Below, one piece after another: positions 18,303-26,585 of a stretch of 64,000 nucleotides of DNA (its first letter is position 1; each line of letters opens with the position of its first letter). The stretch spans positions 3,844,001 through 3,908,000 of the forward strand of contig NZ_CP108487.1 of the NCBI RefSeq assembly GCF_036226525.1, in the 5' to 3' direction. Position numbers and translations under genes: made by a program. The notes under the pieces were generated by a model. It had not been told where the DNA came from and ran no database searches. It was given only the letters and a program-made list of their open reading frames with translations. Origin of the DNA: Kribbella sp. NBC_01245. GTDB lineage: Bacteria > Actinomycetota > Actinomycetes > Propionibacteriales > Kribbellaceae.

Positions 18303-19022
18303 TTACCAGGACAGAGTGCCGCCATCAGTGTGGAAGCCGCCGGTCGCCGCGTCCGCGCCCAGCGTCGCCGCCGCAACGGCGACGGCGGCACCCTGAGCCG
18401 GCGTACGCGGCGCGTCCCAGCCGCCCATCTCGGTCTGGCAGTTACCGGGATCGGCCGCGTTGACCAGGATGCCGGTGCCGCGCAGGTCGTTGGCAAGCAT
18501 CACCGTGACCATGTTCACCGCGGCCTTGGAGCTGTTGTAGCCGAGCATGCGCATCTCCGACATCGGTGACGCCGGATCGCCCACGCTGGTCAGGGAGCCG
18601 AGCTCGCTCGACACGTTCACGATCCGGGCCTGCTCGGTCTTGCGCAACAACGGCAGCATGCTCTGGGTGACCGCGACCAGGCCGATCACGTTGGTCTCGT
18701 AGGCCTCACGCAGTACGTCGAGACCCACCTCGGGCACGCCGTTGTCGCCGGGCGGAATGATCGCCGCGTTGTTCACCAGTACGTCGAGCCGCCCGTGGCC
18801 GGCCTCGATCTCCTTCGCGGCAGCCTCGATCGAGGCCTGATCGCGGACGTCCAGCCGGACCTCGCGGGCGTCGATCCCCTCGGCGGCAAGCTCCGCGGCC
18901 GTCGTACCGTCCGGGGTGCGAGCGCCGACCAGCACTGTGTGGCCGAGTTGGCCGAGCTGGCGGGCGATCTCCTTGCCGATACCTCTGTTGGCGCCGGTAA
19001 CCAGCGCGATCTTCGTCGTCAT
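18303..19022 (-). CDS. short-chain dehydrogenase/reductase
   Basis: The 239-aa enzyme has TGANRGIG (cofactor loop, residues 10-17), VNNAAII, catalytic Ser in IVNVSS and Tyr/Lys in YNSSKAA. The Arg in the preceding TGANRG segment and the loop VGART suggest NADP(H) preference. Its C-terminus GADAATGGFHTDGGTLSW resembles actinobacterial SDRs placed beside XRE regulators. It is divergent from the XRE gene and shares an operator region that carries two GGGAC-N5-GTCCC repeats. Confidence 0.9.
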   Translation of the reverse strand: MTTKIALVTGANRGIGKEIARQLGQLGHTVLVGARTPDGTTAAELAAEGIDAREVRLDVRDQASIEAAAKEIEAGHGRLDVLVNNAAIIPPGDNGVPEVGLDVLREAYETNVIGLVAVTQSMLPLLRKTEQARIVNVSSELGSLTSVGDPASPMSEMRMLGYNSSKAAVNMVTVMLANDLRGTGILVNAADPGNCQTEMGGWDAPRTPAQGAAVAVAAATLGADAATGGFHTDGGTLSW

Positions 19023-19073
19023 GCCCCCAACGCTGACCGGTTTCGCGCAATCCAGGCAGAGCGAGCCCATCCG

Positions 19074-19130
19074 GGGACCGGGCGTCCCTGGTTGTGCTGG
19101 TGGAAGGGTGGGACCGGGCGTCCCTGGTTG
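19074..19130. promoter_or_regulatory. two direct repeats, each a GGGAC-N5-GTCCC palindrome
   Basis: A 21-base unit occurs at 19074-19094 and again at 19110-19130. Each unit contains GGGAC-CGGGC-GTCCC followed by TGGTTG. The 36-bp period places two identical palindromes between the divergent SDR (start 19022) and XRE (start 19149) genes. The XRE protein is the likely ligand. Confidence 0.65.
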
Positions 19131-19148
19131 GCGATTGGGCGGGCTGCG

Positions 19149-20006
19149 ATGCTGGTGTGCGTGGACAGGGCACAGCTGGCGGACTTCCTTCGCATTCGGC
19201 GCGAGCGGCTTCGGCCCGACGACGTGGGCCTGCCCGCGGGCTTCCGCCGCCGTACGCCCGGGCTCCGCCGCGAGGAGGTCGCGAGCCTCGCCACCATGTC
19301 CACCGACTACTACACCCGGCTGGAACAGGGTCGCGGCCCACACCCGTCCCGCCCGGTGCTGACCGGTCTCGCCCGCGCCTTGCGGTTGACCGATGCCGAG
19401 CGCGACCACCTCTTCCGGCTCGCCGGCGAACAACCCGCACCGCCGCCGGGACCACCCGCGGAGGTGCGATCCGGCGTACTGCGCATGCTCGGCCGCCTCG
19501 ACGTACCCGGCCTGGTCCTCGACGCCAAGTACGACGTACTCGCGTGGAACGCCCTCGCCGCCGCCCTGCTGACCGACTTCTCGGCCGTACTGCGCAAACA
19601 CCGGAACCTGCTGCGCCTGCGGTTCCTGGACGGTACGACGCAAGCGGACCGATTCGGCGAGGCCGCCACCGAAACCTTCGCCCGGGAAGTCGCGGCCGAC
19701 CTCCGCGCGACAACCGGCCGCTATCCGGATGACCCAGCCCTGGCGGGACTGGTCGACGACCTGACCTCAGGCAGTCCCGAATTCGCCAAGCTCTGGGCGG
19801 CACACGAGGTCCAAACCCAGCAAACCCTGTGCCAGACCATCAACCACCCACTCGTCGGCCGCATCGAAGTCTGCTGCGAAGTCCTCGTCATCCCCGAACG
19901 CGACCAACGCGTAATCCTCTACACCACCGAACCCAACAGCCCCTCCGAAGCCGCCCTAACCCTGCTCTCCGTAATAGGCACCCAAGACCTAACCACCACC
20001 CGCTGA
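19149..20006 (+). CDS. XRE-family regulator with MmyB-like ligand-binding domain
   Basis: The 285-aa protein has an N-terminal HTH of the pattern LADFLRIRRERLRPDDVGLP, GLRREEVASLATMSTDYYTR, LEQGRGPHPSRPVLTGLARA. The C-terminal MmyB-like domain (about 110-280) includes VLDAKYDVLAWNALAAALLT and GRIEVCCEVLVIPERDQRVI. In Streptomyces MmyB-like domains are proposed to bind small hydrophobic ligands. Such regulators commonly control a divergent SDR, as here. GTG codons 6 and 12 bases downstream are alternative starts. Confidence 0.88.
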   Translation: MLVCVDRAQLADFLRIRRERLRPDDVGLPAGFRRRTPGLRREEVASLATMSTDYYTRLEQGRGPHPSRPVLTGLARALRLTDAERDHLFRLAGEQPAPPPGPPAEVRSGVLRMLGRLDVPGLVLDAKYDVLAWNALAAALLTDFSAVLRKHRNLLRLRFLDGTTQADRFGEAATETFAREVAADLRATTGRYPDDPALAGLVDDLTSGSPEFAKLWAAHEVQTQQTLCQTINHPLVGRIEVCCEVLVIPERDQRVILYTTEPNSPSEAALTLLSVIGTQDLTTTR

Positions 20007-20044
20007 CCTGCTCCACCAGCAAGCGGCACCAGGCCTCGGCGTAC

Positions 20045-20389
20045 CTAGCGGAGGACGCCTTCCTGGGGGTCGTAACAGACCAGGCCGTGCTCGGCGGCCA
20101 ACTGACCCATGTACGACACGACCTCGTCGGCCCGTTCGAAGTCGATGTTGACCGTGAGGATGTCACCCACAGCGTCGGCCAGGATCGGCCCAGACCGCCA
20201 CGGGTTGCCCGGCGCATCCGGCTCGTCAGGGAACCGCTGGGTGAGAGCCTGGGCATACGCGACGATGGCCGCGCTCGGCGGTGTCTCCTCGTCCTCCTCG
20301 AGAATCTCCATCAACTCCTCGTACCGGTCGTCGGCCTCTTCATCATCGGCCGGCCGGATCCCAACCCACACTGCGATGTCATAGCTCAT
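20045..20389 (-). CDS. conserved acidic protein, unknown function
   Basis: The 114-aa acidic protein reads YDIAVWVGIRPADDEEADDR, then Glu-rich helix, ALTQRFPDEP, NPWRSGPILADAVGD and EHGLVCYDPQEGVLR. The layout (S-Y-D-L-A-V-W at the start, G-L-V-C-Y-D-P-Q at the end) is shared by many uncharacterised actinobacterial proteins; I know no function. No membrane segment is seen. It is convergent with the XRE gene. Confidence 0.7.
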   Translation of the reverse strand: MSYDIAVWVGIRPADDEEADDRYEELMEILEEDEETPPSAAIVAYAQALTQRFPDEPDAPGNPWRSGPILADAVGDILTVNIDFERADEVVSYMGQLAAEHGLVCYDPQEGVLR

Positions 20390-20712
20390 CCCCCGATGCT
20401 GCCCGCCCGACCACCGCCCTGTCTCCCACCACGCCCTGCCGGGGCGCGCAAATTGCCGACTCGACGCTCCGACGCGCGATACCGGTCCGACGCGGGGTGC
20501 ACACGCCCCGTCCGACCGTGGTCTCGCTATCCACGGGCGCGCACCACGCTCTCTCGAGTGGTCGGGTCAGACGCGACCACTCGCGGGCAAGGGAGGACGG
20601 GACCGCATTCCACGTCCGACCGTCGCCGGTTACGACGCCGGCCCCGCGTCCGACCGTCGCGGGTGGCGACGGCTTGGCGCGGCGGGCGAAGGGTGGTGGA
20701 GCGGGCGGGTGG
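20390..20712. other. intergenic region with repeated GTCCGACC words
   Basis: No gene is evident. GTCCGACCGT occurs at 20509, 20622 and 20648 (first bases approximate). A perfect 10-bp inverted repeat, CGAGTGGTCG (20555-20564) and CGACCACTCG (20574-20583), lies in the middle. The same 10-mer recurs at 14245 and 33882. Confidence 0.45.
20555..20583. repeat. inverted pair of the CGACCACTCG interspersed repeat
   Basis: CGAGTGGTCG and CGACCACTCG face each other nine bases apart. The right copy shares 16 bases (CAGACGCGACCACTCG) with the copy at 14239-14254. It lies upstream of the 114-aa gene that starts at 20389. Confidence 0.5.
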
Positions 20713-22512
20713 TTAGGCGCGGCGTTGGGTGGCCCAGTCGCGGAGGAGGTCTAGGCGTTCGCGGAGTTGGTCGGAGGAGGCGTGGGCCGCGGGTGGGCCG
20801 CCTAGTTTGCGGCGGAGGTCGTTGTGGATTACGCCGTGGGGTTGGCCGGTTCGGTGGTGCCAGGCGGCTACCAGGCCGTTGAGCTCGCGCCTCAGTAGCG
20901 ACACCTGCTCGTGCGTGGCCAACTCCGTGACGCGATCCGGCTCGCCGCGGGCGTCGCGGTCCTCCAGGCGGTTGGCCTTCTTTTGGGCGGCGATGGACTT
21001 GGCTTGGCGCTTGTTGAGGAGTTCGCGCACCTGGTCCGGCTCGAGCAGACCCGGCAGGCCGAGGAAGTCGAGCTCCTCGTCGGACCCGATCTCGCCACCC
21101 GTGCCGTAGTCGCCACCATCGAAGACGACCCGGTCGAACGACGCGTCCGAGCCGAGCGCCTCGAAGTTGCCCTCGAGCTCGTCGGACGCACCCTCGGTCG
21201 CATTGGCCGCCGCGATCAACCCGTCCTCGAGGGCAAAAATATCACCGTCGCCATTCGAGTTCTTCCGGCCGAGGACGTGGTCGCGTTCGACCTCCATCTC
21301 GGCGGCGAACCCGAGCAACCGGGTGACCGACGGCACGAACACCGACGCCGTCTCACCACGCTTCCGCGCCCGCACGAACCGCCCGACGGCCTGCGCGAAG
21401 AACAGCGGCGTCGAGGTCGGCGTCGCGTACACCCCGACGGCCAGCCGGGGCACGTCGACGCCCTCGCTGACCATCCGGACCGCGACCATCCAGCGCTGCT
21501 GCCCCTCGGCGAACGCGCCGATCTTCTTCGATGCCGCCTTCTCGTCGGAAAGCACCACGGTCGGCGCCTCGCCGGTCAATTCGCGCAGCACCTTGGCATA
21601 GGCGCGCGCCGTGTTCTGATCGCCGGAAATGACCAGTCCACCCGCGTCCGGCATGTGCCGCCGTACCTCGGTGAGCCGTTTGTCGGCCGCGGACAACACG
21701 GCCGGCATCCACTCGCCGGTCGGGTCCAGCGCCGTACGCAGCGCCTGAGCGGTGAGGTCCTTGGTCAGCGGCTCACCGAGGCGGGCCGCGATCTCGTCAC
21801 CGGCCTTGGTCCGCCAGCGCATCTCACCCGAGTACGACATGAAGATGACCGGCCGGACGACGTGGTCGCGCAGCGCGTGCCCATAGCCGTACGTGTAGTC
21901 GGCCCGGCTGCGCGCGGCGCCGTCATGACCGTGCTCGTACGTCACGAAGGGGATCGGGTTGTCGTCCGAACGGAACGGCGTACCGGTCAGGGCCAACCGC
22001 CGGGTCGCGGGCTCGAAGGCCTCGCGAATACCGTCACCCCAGCTCAGCGCGTCGCCGCCGTGGTGGACCTCGTCGAGGATGACCAAGGTGCGGAACTTCT
22101 CCGTCCGGACCCGGAAGGCCAGCGGGTTCACGGCGACACCGGCGTACGTCACTGCGACACCGGTGAAGTCCTTGTTCGTTTTGCCCTTGCGGCCGGCGAA
22201 GGCCGGGTCCAGCGCGATCCCGGCCCGGTCCGCCGCCTCGGCCCATTGGACCTTGAGGTGCTCGGTCGGCGTGACCACGGTGATGCGCTCGATCACCCGG
22301 CGTTGCAACAGCTCCGCGGCGACGGTCAGCGCGAACGTCGTCTTGCCGGCGCCAGGCGTCGCGACGGCGAGGAAATCCTTGGGTTGCTTCTCGAGGTAGA
22401 GCCGCAGCGCCTCGGCCTGCCAGGCGCGAAGCTTGCTCGCTGTGCCCCAAGCGGCACGGTCCGGATAAGCGGGTGGAAGGACTAGCGGCTGAGCGGGGAC
22501 GTGCGAGTTCAC
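20713..22512 (-). CDS. DEAD/DEAH-box superfamily 2 helicase
   Basis: The 599-aa ATPase shows SF2 helicase motifs: Q-motif-like LRAWQAEALRLYL, motif I ATPGAGKTTFAL, Ia VVTPTEHLKVQWAE, II LDEVHHGG (DEVH), III LALTGTPFRSD, V RMVSEGVDVPRLAVGV and VI QAVGRFVRARKRG. The C-terminal third (about 430-599) is a coiled, charged actinobacterial extension. The GTG start was chosen because longer frames run into the divergent DUF3039 gene. Pairing of this helicase with DUF3039 is widely conserved in actinobacteria. The role is unknown; DNA repair or RNA handling is possible. Confidence 0.9.
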   Translation of the reverse strand: MNSHVPAQPLVLPPAYPDRAAWGTASKLRAWQAEALRLYLEKQPKDFLAVATPGAGKTTFALTVAAELLQRRVIERITVVTPTEHLKVQWAEAADRAGIALDPAFAGRKGKTNKDFTGVAVTYAGVAVNPLAFRVRTEKFRTLVILDEVHHGGDALSWGDGIREAFEPATRRLALTGTPFRSDDNPIPFVTYEHGHDGAARSRADYTYGYGHALRDHVVRPVIFMSYSGEMRWRTKAGDEIAARLGEPLTKDLTAQALRTALDPTGEWMPAVLSAADKRLTEVRRHMPDAGGLVISGDQNTARAYAKVLRELTGEAPTVVLSDEKAASKKIGAFAEGQQRWMVAVRMVSEGVDVPRLAVGVYATPTSTPLFFAQAVGRFVRARKRGETASVFVPSVTRLLGFAAEMEVERDHVLGRKNSNGDGDIFALEDGLIAAANATEGASDELEGNFEALGSDASFDRVVFDGGDYGTGGEIGSDEELDFLGLPGLLEPDQVRELLNKRQAKSIAAQKKANRLEDRDARGEPDRVTELATHEQVSLLRRELNGLVAAWHHRTGQPHGVIHNDLRRKLGGPPAAHASSDQLRERLDLLRDWATQRRA

Positions 22513-22636
22513 CGGCTGCTCTACTCCCCCGTGTAGTCGACTGATCGGCCGTGCAGGAACGTTACCTGAAATCACAGCCAAGGTCAGATCGCGCCAAACC
22601 CAGCGCCAGGTGGGCGTGTCGTTAGACTGGGACGCT

Positions 22637-22924
22637 ATGAGCACCCAGCTGAGCCCCGGCGCCGAGACGATCGTCGACGAGCGCACCAAGCCGTCACTGG
22701 ACGAAGGTGACCACGAGCGGTTCTCGCACTATGTGCCGAAGGACAAGCTCACCGAGGCGATGGTGATGGGCACCCCGGTGGTCGCCTTGTGCGGCAAGGT
22801 CTGGGTGCCGAGCCGCGACCCGCAGAAGTTCCCGGTCTGCCCGGAGTGCAAGGAGATCTGGGAGTCGATGAATCCCGGTGACGACAAGGGCGGCGACAAA
22901 GGCGGGGACGGCGACAAGAGCTAG
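22637..22924 (+). CDS. DUF3039 family protein
   Basis: The 95-aa protein has the DUF3039 core: a central FSHYVPKDKLTEAMVMGTPV segment, then a zinc-ribbon-like LCGKVWVPSRDP and VCPECKEIWE. The tail is a Gly/Asp/Lys-rich disordered sequence. Its function is unknown. It is divergent from the SF2 helicase, a conserved arrangement that suggests a shared process. Its TAG stop is part of the CTAG at the edge of the MITE-like element. Confidence 0.9.
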   Translation: MSTQLSPGAETIVDERTKPSLDEGDHERFSHYVPKDKLTEAMVMGTPVVALCGKVWVPSRDPQKFPVCPECKEIWESMNPGDDKGGDKGGDGDKS

Positions 22925-23087
22925 TGTCCTGAGTCAGAAGTTCGTGCCTTAGCTCCGGTGTCCAGGTGCGTGCATCGCAAGGCGGAGGAGGGGAGCAATC
23001 TTTTTCGATTGTGACCCGACGACAACGCAGCGAGGTGCGTGCCTGGGCGCCGGAGATGAGGTGCGAACTTCTGACTCAGGACACTAG
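22921..23087. mobile_element. MITE-like hairpin element flanked by CTAG
   Basis: CTAG at 22921-22924 and 23084-23087 bracket about 160 bp whose ends are inverted repeats. The first 24 bases (CTAGTGTCCTGAGTCAGAAG plus TTCG) are identical, and matching continues imperfectly through CTCCGG and CCAGG to near the centre (GCAATC-TTTTTC-GATTGT). It codes for nothing. The whole unit can fold into one long hairpin. CTAG is probably a 4-bp target duplication. The insertion separates the stop codons of DUF3039 and YqgE without damaging either. Confidence 0.8.
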
Positions 23088-23641
23088 TTGTGTGACGGGT
23101 CGTCCGGATAGGTAGCGAGCAAGGCCATCTCGTCTCGCTGCCGCCGGAGGACCCGTCGCCACAGCGTCTCCGGCGCCAGGCTGAAGACATCATCAGGCTC
23201 GGACGGTACGACGTACCACGCGCCTTCGGTGATCTCGTCCTCGAGCTGGCCGCTGCCCCAACCGGAGTAGCCGGCGAAGATCCGCATCCGCCGGATCGCG
23301 CCGGCCAGGAGTGCGGGTGGTGCGTCGAGGTCCAGCAGGCCGATCCGGCCGAAGCACTCGCGCCAGCCGGGCGGATCCGACTGGTCGGTGATCTCGGCCA
23401 CGGCCAGGGCGCTGTCGGTGCCGACCGGTCCGCCCATGAACAGCACGCCCGGTTCGCTGACGGAGTCCGACCAGTCGGCGAGCACCCGGTCGACCTCGAG
23501 ATCGGCCGCGCGGTTCACCACCACGCCGAGCGCGCCGTCATCGTCATGGTCGAGCAACAGGATGACGGCCCGGCGGAATGGTGGCTCGTCGAGGATCGGT
23601 GTGGCCACCAAGAGCGATCCGGTCAGGGTCGTCGCCGTCAT
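23084..23641 (-). CDS. YqgE/AlgH family protein
   Basis: The 185-aa protein carries the family pattern: GSLLVATPILDEPPFRRAVI at the start, LDHDDDGALGVVVNR, VLFMGGPVG, and RIFAGYSGWGSGQLEDEI. YqgE/AlgH proteins are conserved, and their molecular role is unsettled. The stop TAG lies in the CTAG at the right edge of the MITE-like element. It is convergent with DUF3039. Confidence 0.93.
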   Translation of the reverse strand: MTATTLTGSLLVATPILDEPPFRRAVILLLDHDDDGALGVVVNRAADLEVDRVLADWSDSVSEPGVLFMGGPVGTDSALAVAEITDQSDPPGWRECFGRIGLLDLDAPPALLAGAIRRMRIFAGYSGWGSGQLEDEITEGAWYVVPSEPDDVFSLAPETLWRRVLRRQRDEMALLATYPDDPSHN

Positions 23642-23648
23642 GGCTCCA

Positions 23649-23990
23649 TCATGTCCTGCCGACGCGCCTCGCGCTCACTATCCACGCCCCGAGCGCCACA
23701 CCGGCGAGATCGGCGACCGTGTCGAGTACGTCACCACCGCGCTGCGGCAGCGCCACGTGCTGGATGACCTCGCTGACCACCGCATTGACGATCAGTACGG
23801 CGAACAGCGGCCGTGCGGGCACTCCCGCCCGCGGCCCGAGGTAGGCCACGACCGCGAAGAGCAGCAGGTGGACCACCTTGTCGGCGTACGGGATGCCGAC
23901 GTCCGAACCGGCCGCCCGCGGCGCGTACAGCGCGGCGAGATGCACCACGCAGGCCACGCCGAAGGCGACCTTCCAAACCCGGGGGGTCAC
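23649..23990 (-). CDS. VanZ-like membrane protein
   Basis: The 113-aa protein has about four hydrophobic segments. Its VanZ-type polar motifs are DKVVHLLLFAVVAYL and VVSEVIQHVALPQRGGDVLD, the latter resembling the E-x-x-Q-x-x-x-x-x-R-x-x-D pattern of the family. Functions of short VanZ-like proteins are unclear; they are thought to act in the envelope. Its GTG start overlaps the malic enzyme stop (GTGA), so it is translationally coupled to that gene. Confidence 0.8.
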   Translation of the reverse strand: MTPRVWKVAFGVACVVHLAALYAPRAAGSDVGIPYADKVVHLLLFAVVAYLGPRAGVPARPLFAVLIVNAVVSEVIQHVALPQRGGDVLDTVADLAGVALGAWIVSARRVGRT

Positions 23991-25414
23991 GCCGGGCTGT
24001 CGTCCGGGTAGTGCTCGGACGCCGGCGGCTTACCACCCGCGGCATCCCGCACGGCGTGCGCGACGATCGTGTGCACCTCGGGGTGGAACACGCTCGGCAC
24101 GATGTAGTCGGCGTTGAGCTGGTCATCGGTGACGACACTGGCCAGCGCCTTCGCGGCGGCCAGCTCCATCTCGATCGAGACCTTCGAGGACTGCGCATCG
24201 AGCAGGCCGCGGAAGACGCCCGGGAAGACCAGCACGTTGTTGATCTGGTTCGGGAAGTCGCTGCGGCCGGTCGCGACCACGGCGGCGTGCTCGTGCGCGG
24301 CGGCCGGGTCGACCTCGGGGTCGGGGTTGGCCAGCGCGAACACGATCGACTTGTCGGCCATCGTCGCGATGTCGGCACCGGTCAGGATGTTCGGCGCGGA
24401 GACTCCGACGAACACATCGGCTCCGGCCAGCGCGCCCTTGAGGTCACCGCTGTACTTGGCGGCGTTGGTGTTCTCCGCGATCCAGCGCAGCTCCGGCGAC
24501 AGCCCGTCGCGCTCGGTGTGGATGACCCCGGCGACGTCCGCGACGATCGTGTCCTTCACCCCGGCCAGGATCAGCAGCTTGAGGATCGCCGTGCCGGCGG
24601 CGCCCGCACCCGAGAGCACGACCCGGACGGACCCGATGTCCTTGCCGACGACGCGCAGCGCGTTGAACAGGGCGGCCAGCACCACGATCGCCGTACCGTG
24701 CTGGTCGTCGTGGAATACCGGGATGTCGAGCTCCTCGCGGAGCCGGGCCTCGATCTCGAAGCAGCGCGGCGCCGAGATGTCCTCCAGGTTGATCCCGGCG
24801 AAGCCCGGGGCGATCGCCTTCACCACCTGGATGATCGCCTCGGTGTCCTGGGTGTCCAGGCACAGCGGCCAGGCGTCGATCCCGGCGAAGCGCTTGAACA
24901 GGGCGGCCTTGCCCTCCATCACCGGTAGCGCGGCCTTCGGGCCGATGTTGCCCAGGCCGAGCACGGCCGAGCCATCGGTGACGACGGCGACGGTGTTGCG
25001 CTTGATGGTCAGGCGGCGCGCGTCGTCGGGGTTCTTCGCGATGGCCAGGCAGACCCGCGCGACACCGGGGGTGTAGACCATCGAGAGGTCGTCCCGGTTG
25101 CGGATCGGGTGCTTGGCCTCCATCGAGATCTTGCCGCCGAGGTGCATCAGGAAGGTCCGGTCGGAGACCCGGCCGATCTCGACGCCCTCGACCGCTCGCA
25201 TGGCCTCGACCAGGCGGTTGGCATGCTCGGTATCGGCGGCCGCGCAGGTCACGTCGATCCGGAGCCGTTCGTGTCCGGAGGCCGTCACGTCGAGCGCGGT
25301 GACCACACCACCGGCCTGCTCCACGGCGGTCGTCAGTCTGCTCACCGCCGATCCGCCGGCGGGCACCTCGAGTCGGACGGTGATGGAGTAGGAAACACTC
25401 GGGATGGATGTCAC
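23987..25414 (-). CDS. NAD(P)-dependent malic enzyme with N-terminal ACT-like domain
   Basis: The 475-aa enzyme converts malate to pyruvate and CO2. An N-terminal ACT-like regulatory domain (about 1-85, VSYSITVRLEVPAGG) precedes the catalytic part. Catalytic motifs are MVYTPGVARVC (Tyr), GLGNIGPKAALPVMEGKAAL (Lys), metal site IPVFHDDQHGTA and nucleotide loop LSGAGAAGTAIL. This matches the short bacterial malic enzymes that carry an ACT-like domain. It is divergent from the LacI gene. Two palindromes lie in the 123-bp gap. Confidence 0.93.
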   Translation of the reverse strand: MTSIPSVSYSITVRLEVPAGGSAVSRLTTAVEQAGGVVTALDVTASGHERLRIDVTCAAADTEHANRLVEAMRAVEGVEIGRVSDRTFLMHLGGKISMEAKHPIRNRDDLSMVYTPGVARVCLAIAKNPDDARRLTIKRNTVAVVTDGSAVLGLGNIGPKAALPVMEGKAALFKRFAGIDAWPLCLDTQDTEAIIQVVKAIAPGFAGINLEDISAPRCFEIEARLREELDIPVFHDDQHGTAIVVLAALFNALRVVGKDIGSVRVVLSGAGAAGTAILKLLILAGVKDTIVADVAGVIHTERDGLSPELRWIAENTNAAKYSGDLKGALAGADVFVGVSAPNILTGADIATMADKSIVFALANPDPEVDPAAAHEHAAVVATGRSDFPNQINNVLVFPGVFRGLLDAQSSKVSIEMELAAAKALASVVTDDQLNADYIVPSVFHPEVHTIVAHAVRDAAGGKPPASEHYPDDSPA

Positions 25415-25454
25415 GCCCGGATCTTCTCATGAGGCCACTGCGCTTGGTGGTTGC

Positions 25455-25491
25455 GTACATTGTGTACATCCGGGTAATCCATTACCCGGAT
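25455..25491. promoter_or_regulatory. LacI-type operator palindromes upstream of lacI-family gene
   Basis: ATCCGGGTAAT (25468-25478) and ATTACCCGGAT (25481-25491) form a perfect 24-bp palindrome around CC. Next to it GTACA-TTG-TGTAC (25455-25467) forms a second. Both lie between malic enzyme and the LacI gene. A diverged copy of the 24-mer (17 of 24 positions) is at 33806-33829, ahead of the ABC operon, which links this regulator to sugar uptake. Confidence 0.75.
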
Positions 25492-25537
25492 CTGGTTAAA
25501 GTGTCCCCCTAACTCTGCTCGGGACTTGGGAGGCGTG

Positions 25538-26530
25538 GTGGCGACCATCAGCGATGTGGCCGCGCGGGCCGGGGTGTCCACCGCGACGGTCTCCCGTGCG
25601 ATGAACGGCAAGGCGAGTGTCGACCGCGACCTCGCCGCCCGGGTCCTGGCCGCCGCCGAGGAGCTCGGTTACCAGCCGAACGGGCCGGCCCGGAATCTGC
25701 GCCGGCAGGAAACGGCCGTCATCGCCCTGATCATCTCGGACGTGGAGAACCCGTTCTTCACCGCGATCGCGCGCGGTGTCGAGGATGTCGCGCACGAGGT
25801 CGGCTACTCGGTCGTGCTCTGCAATTCCGACGAGAACCCGGCCAAGGAGAGCCGCTATATCGACATCGCCCTGCAGGAGCGCGTCGCCGGCGTCATCCTC
25901 TCCCCCACCGGTACGTCGACCAGCGTCGAGCGACTGACCACCCGCGGTACGGCGTTCGTCGCGGTCGACCGGCCACTCCCCGGCCAGGACAGCGACCTGG
26001 TCATGGTCGACACGCGGCTGGCCGCCCGCCAGGCCACTGAGCACCTGGTCGCGCAGGGGTATCAGCGCATCGGCTGCATCACCGGTCCGGCCGGCGTGCG
26101 CACAGCCGACGACCGGCTCGCGGGCTATCGCGACGGCCTCCGCGCGGGCCGCCAACGCAGCACCACCAAGCTCGTACGGCGAACCGAGTACAAGGCGGCC
26201 GGAGCTCATCGCGCCGCGCTCGAGCTACTCGCCCATCCCGAGCCGCCCGACGCGCTACTGGTGGCGAACAGCGCCCAGGCCGTCGGCGTACTGCAAGCCC
26301 TCCAGGAGCGGCAGACCCGGATCGGACTGGTGGCCTTCGACGACGCGCCTTGGGCGGCGCTGATCGATCCGCCGTTGACCGTCGTCGCCCAACCGGCGTA
26401 CGAGATCGGCGCGGTGGCGGCCCGCCTGCTGCTGGCCAGAATCGCCGACAACACCCGAGCCACTACGACCACTACGTTGGCCGCGAAACTGATCGAACGC
26501 GGCAGTTCACGATCGCTCCAACGTCGGTAA
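25538..26530 (+). CDS. LacI-family transcriptional regulator
   Basis: The 330-aa regulator has an N-terminal LacI HTH (TISDVAARAGVSTATVSRAM) with hinge GYQPNGPARNLRR. The periplasmic-binding-protein-like sensor contains IALIISDVENPFFTAIARGV, VAVDRPLPGQDSDLVMVD and IGLVAFDDAPWAALIDPPLT. The GTG at 25538 sits five bases after GGGAGG. It probably represses its own gene and, through the matching operator at 33806, the RbsABC-type/GH172 operon. Its effector is likely a sugar released by the GH172 enzyme (inference). Confidence 0.92.
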   Translation: MATISDVAARAGVSTATVSRAMNGKASVDRDLAARVLAAAEELGYQPNGPARNLRRQETAVIALIISDVENPFFTAIARGVEDVAHEVGYSVVLCNSDENPAKESRYIDIALQERVAGVILSPTGTSTSVERLTTRGTAFVAVDRPLPGQDSDLVMVDTRLAARQATEHLVAQGYQRIGCITGPAGVRTADDRLAGYRDGLRAGRQRSTTKLVRRTEYKAAGAHRAALELLAHPEPPDALLVANSAQAVGVLQALQERQTRIGLVAFDDAPWAALIDPPLTVVAQPAYEIGAVAARLLLARIADNTRATTTTTLAAKLIERGSSRSLQRR

Positions 26531-26585
26531 TTCGACCTGCGTCGAAGCGATGGCACCACCCTTCGACACGATCGAGGGTGGACGA

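Noticed and set aside
20911-22485. 524-aa open frame antisense to the helicase
   Set aside because: It is a GC-rich shadow frame with no family resemblance; the helicase motifs are on the other strand. The same holds for long shadow frames opposite the IclR, CaiB and GH36 genes.
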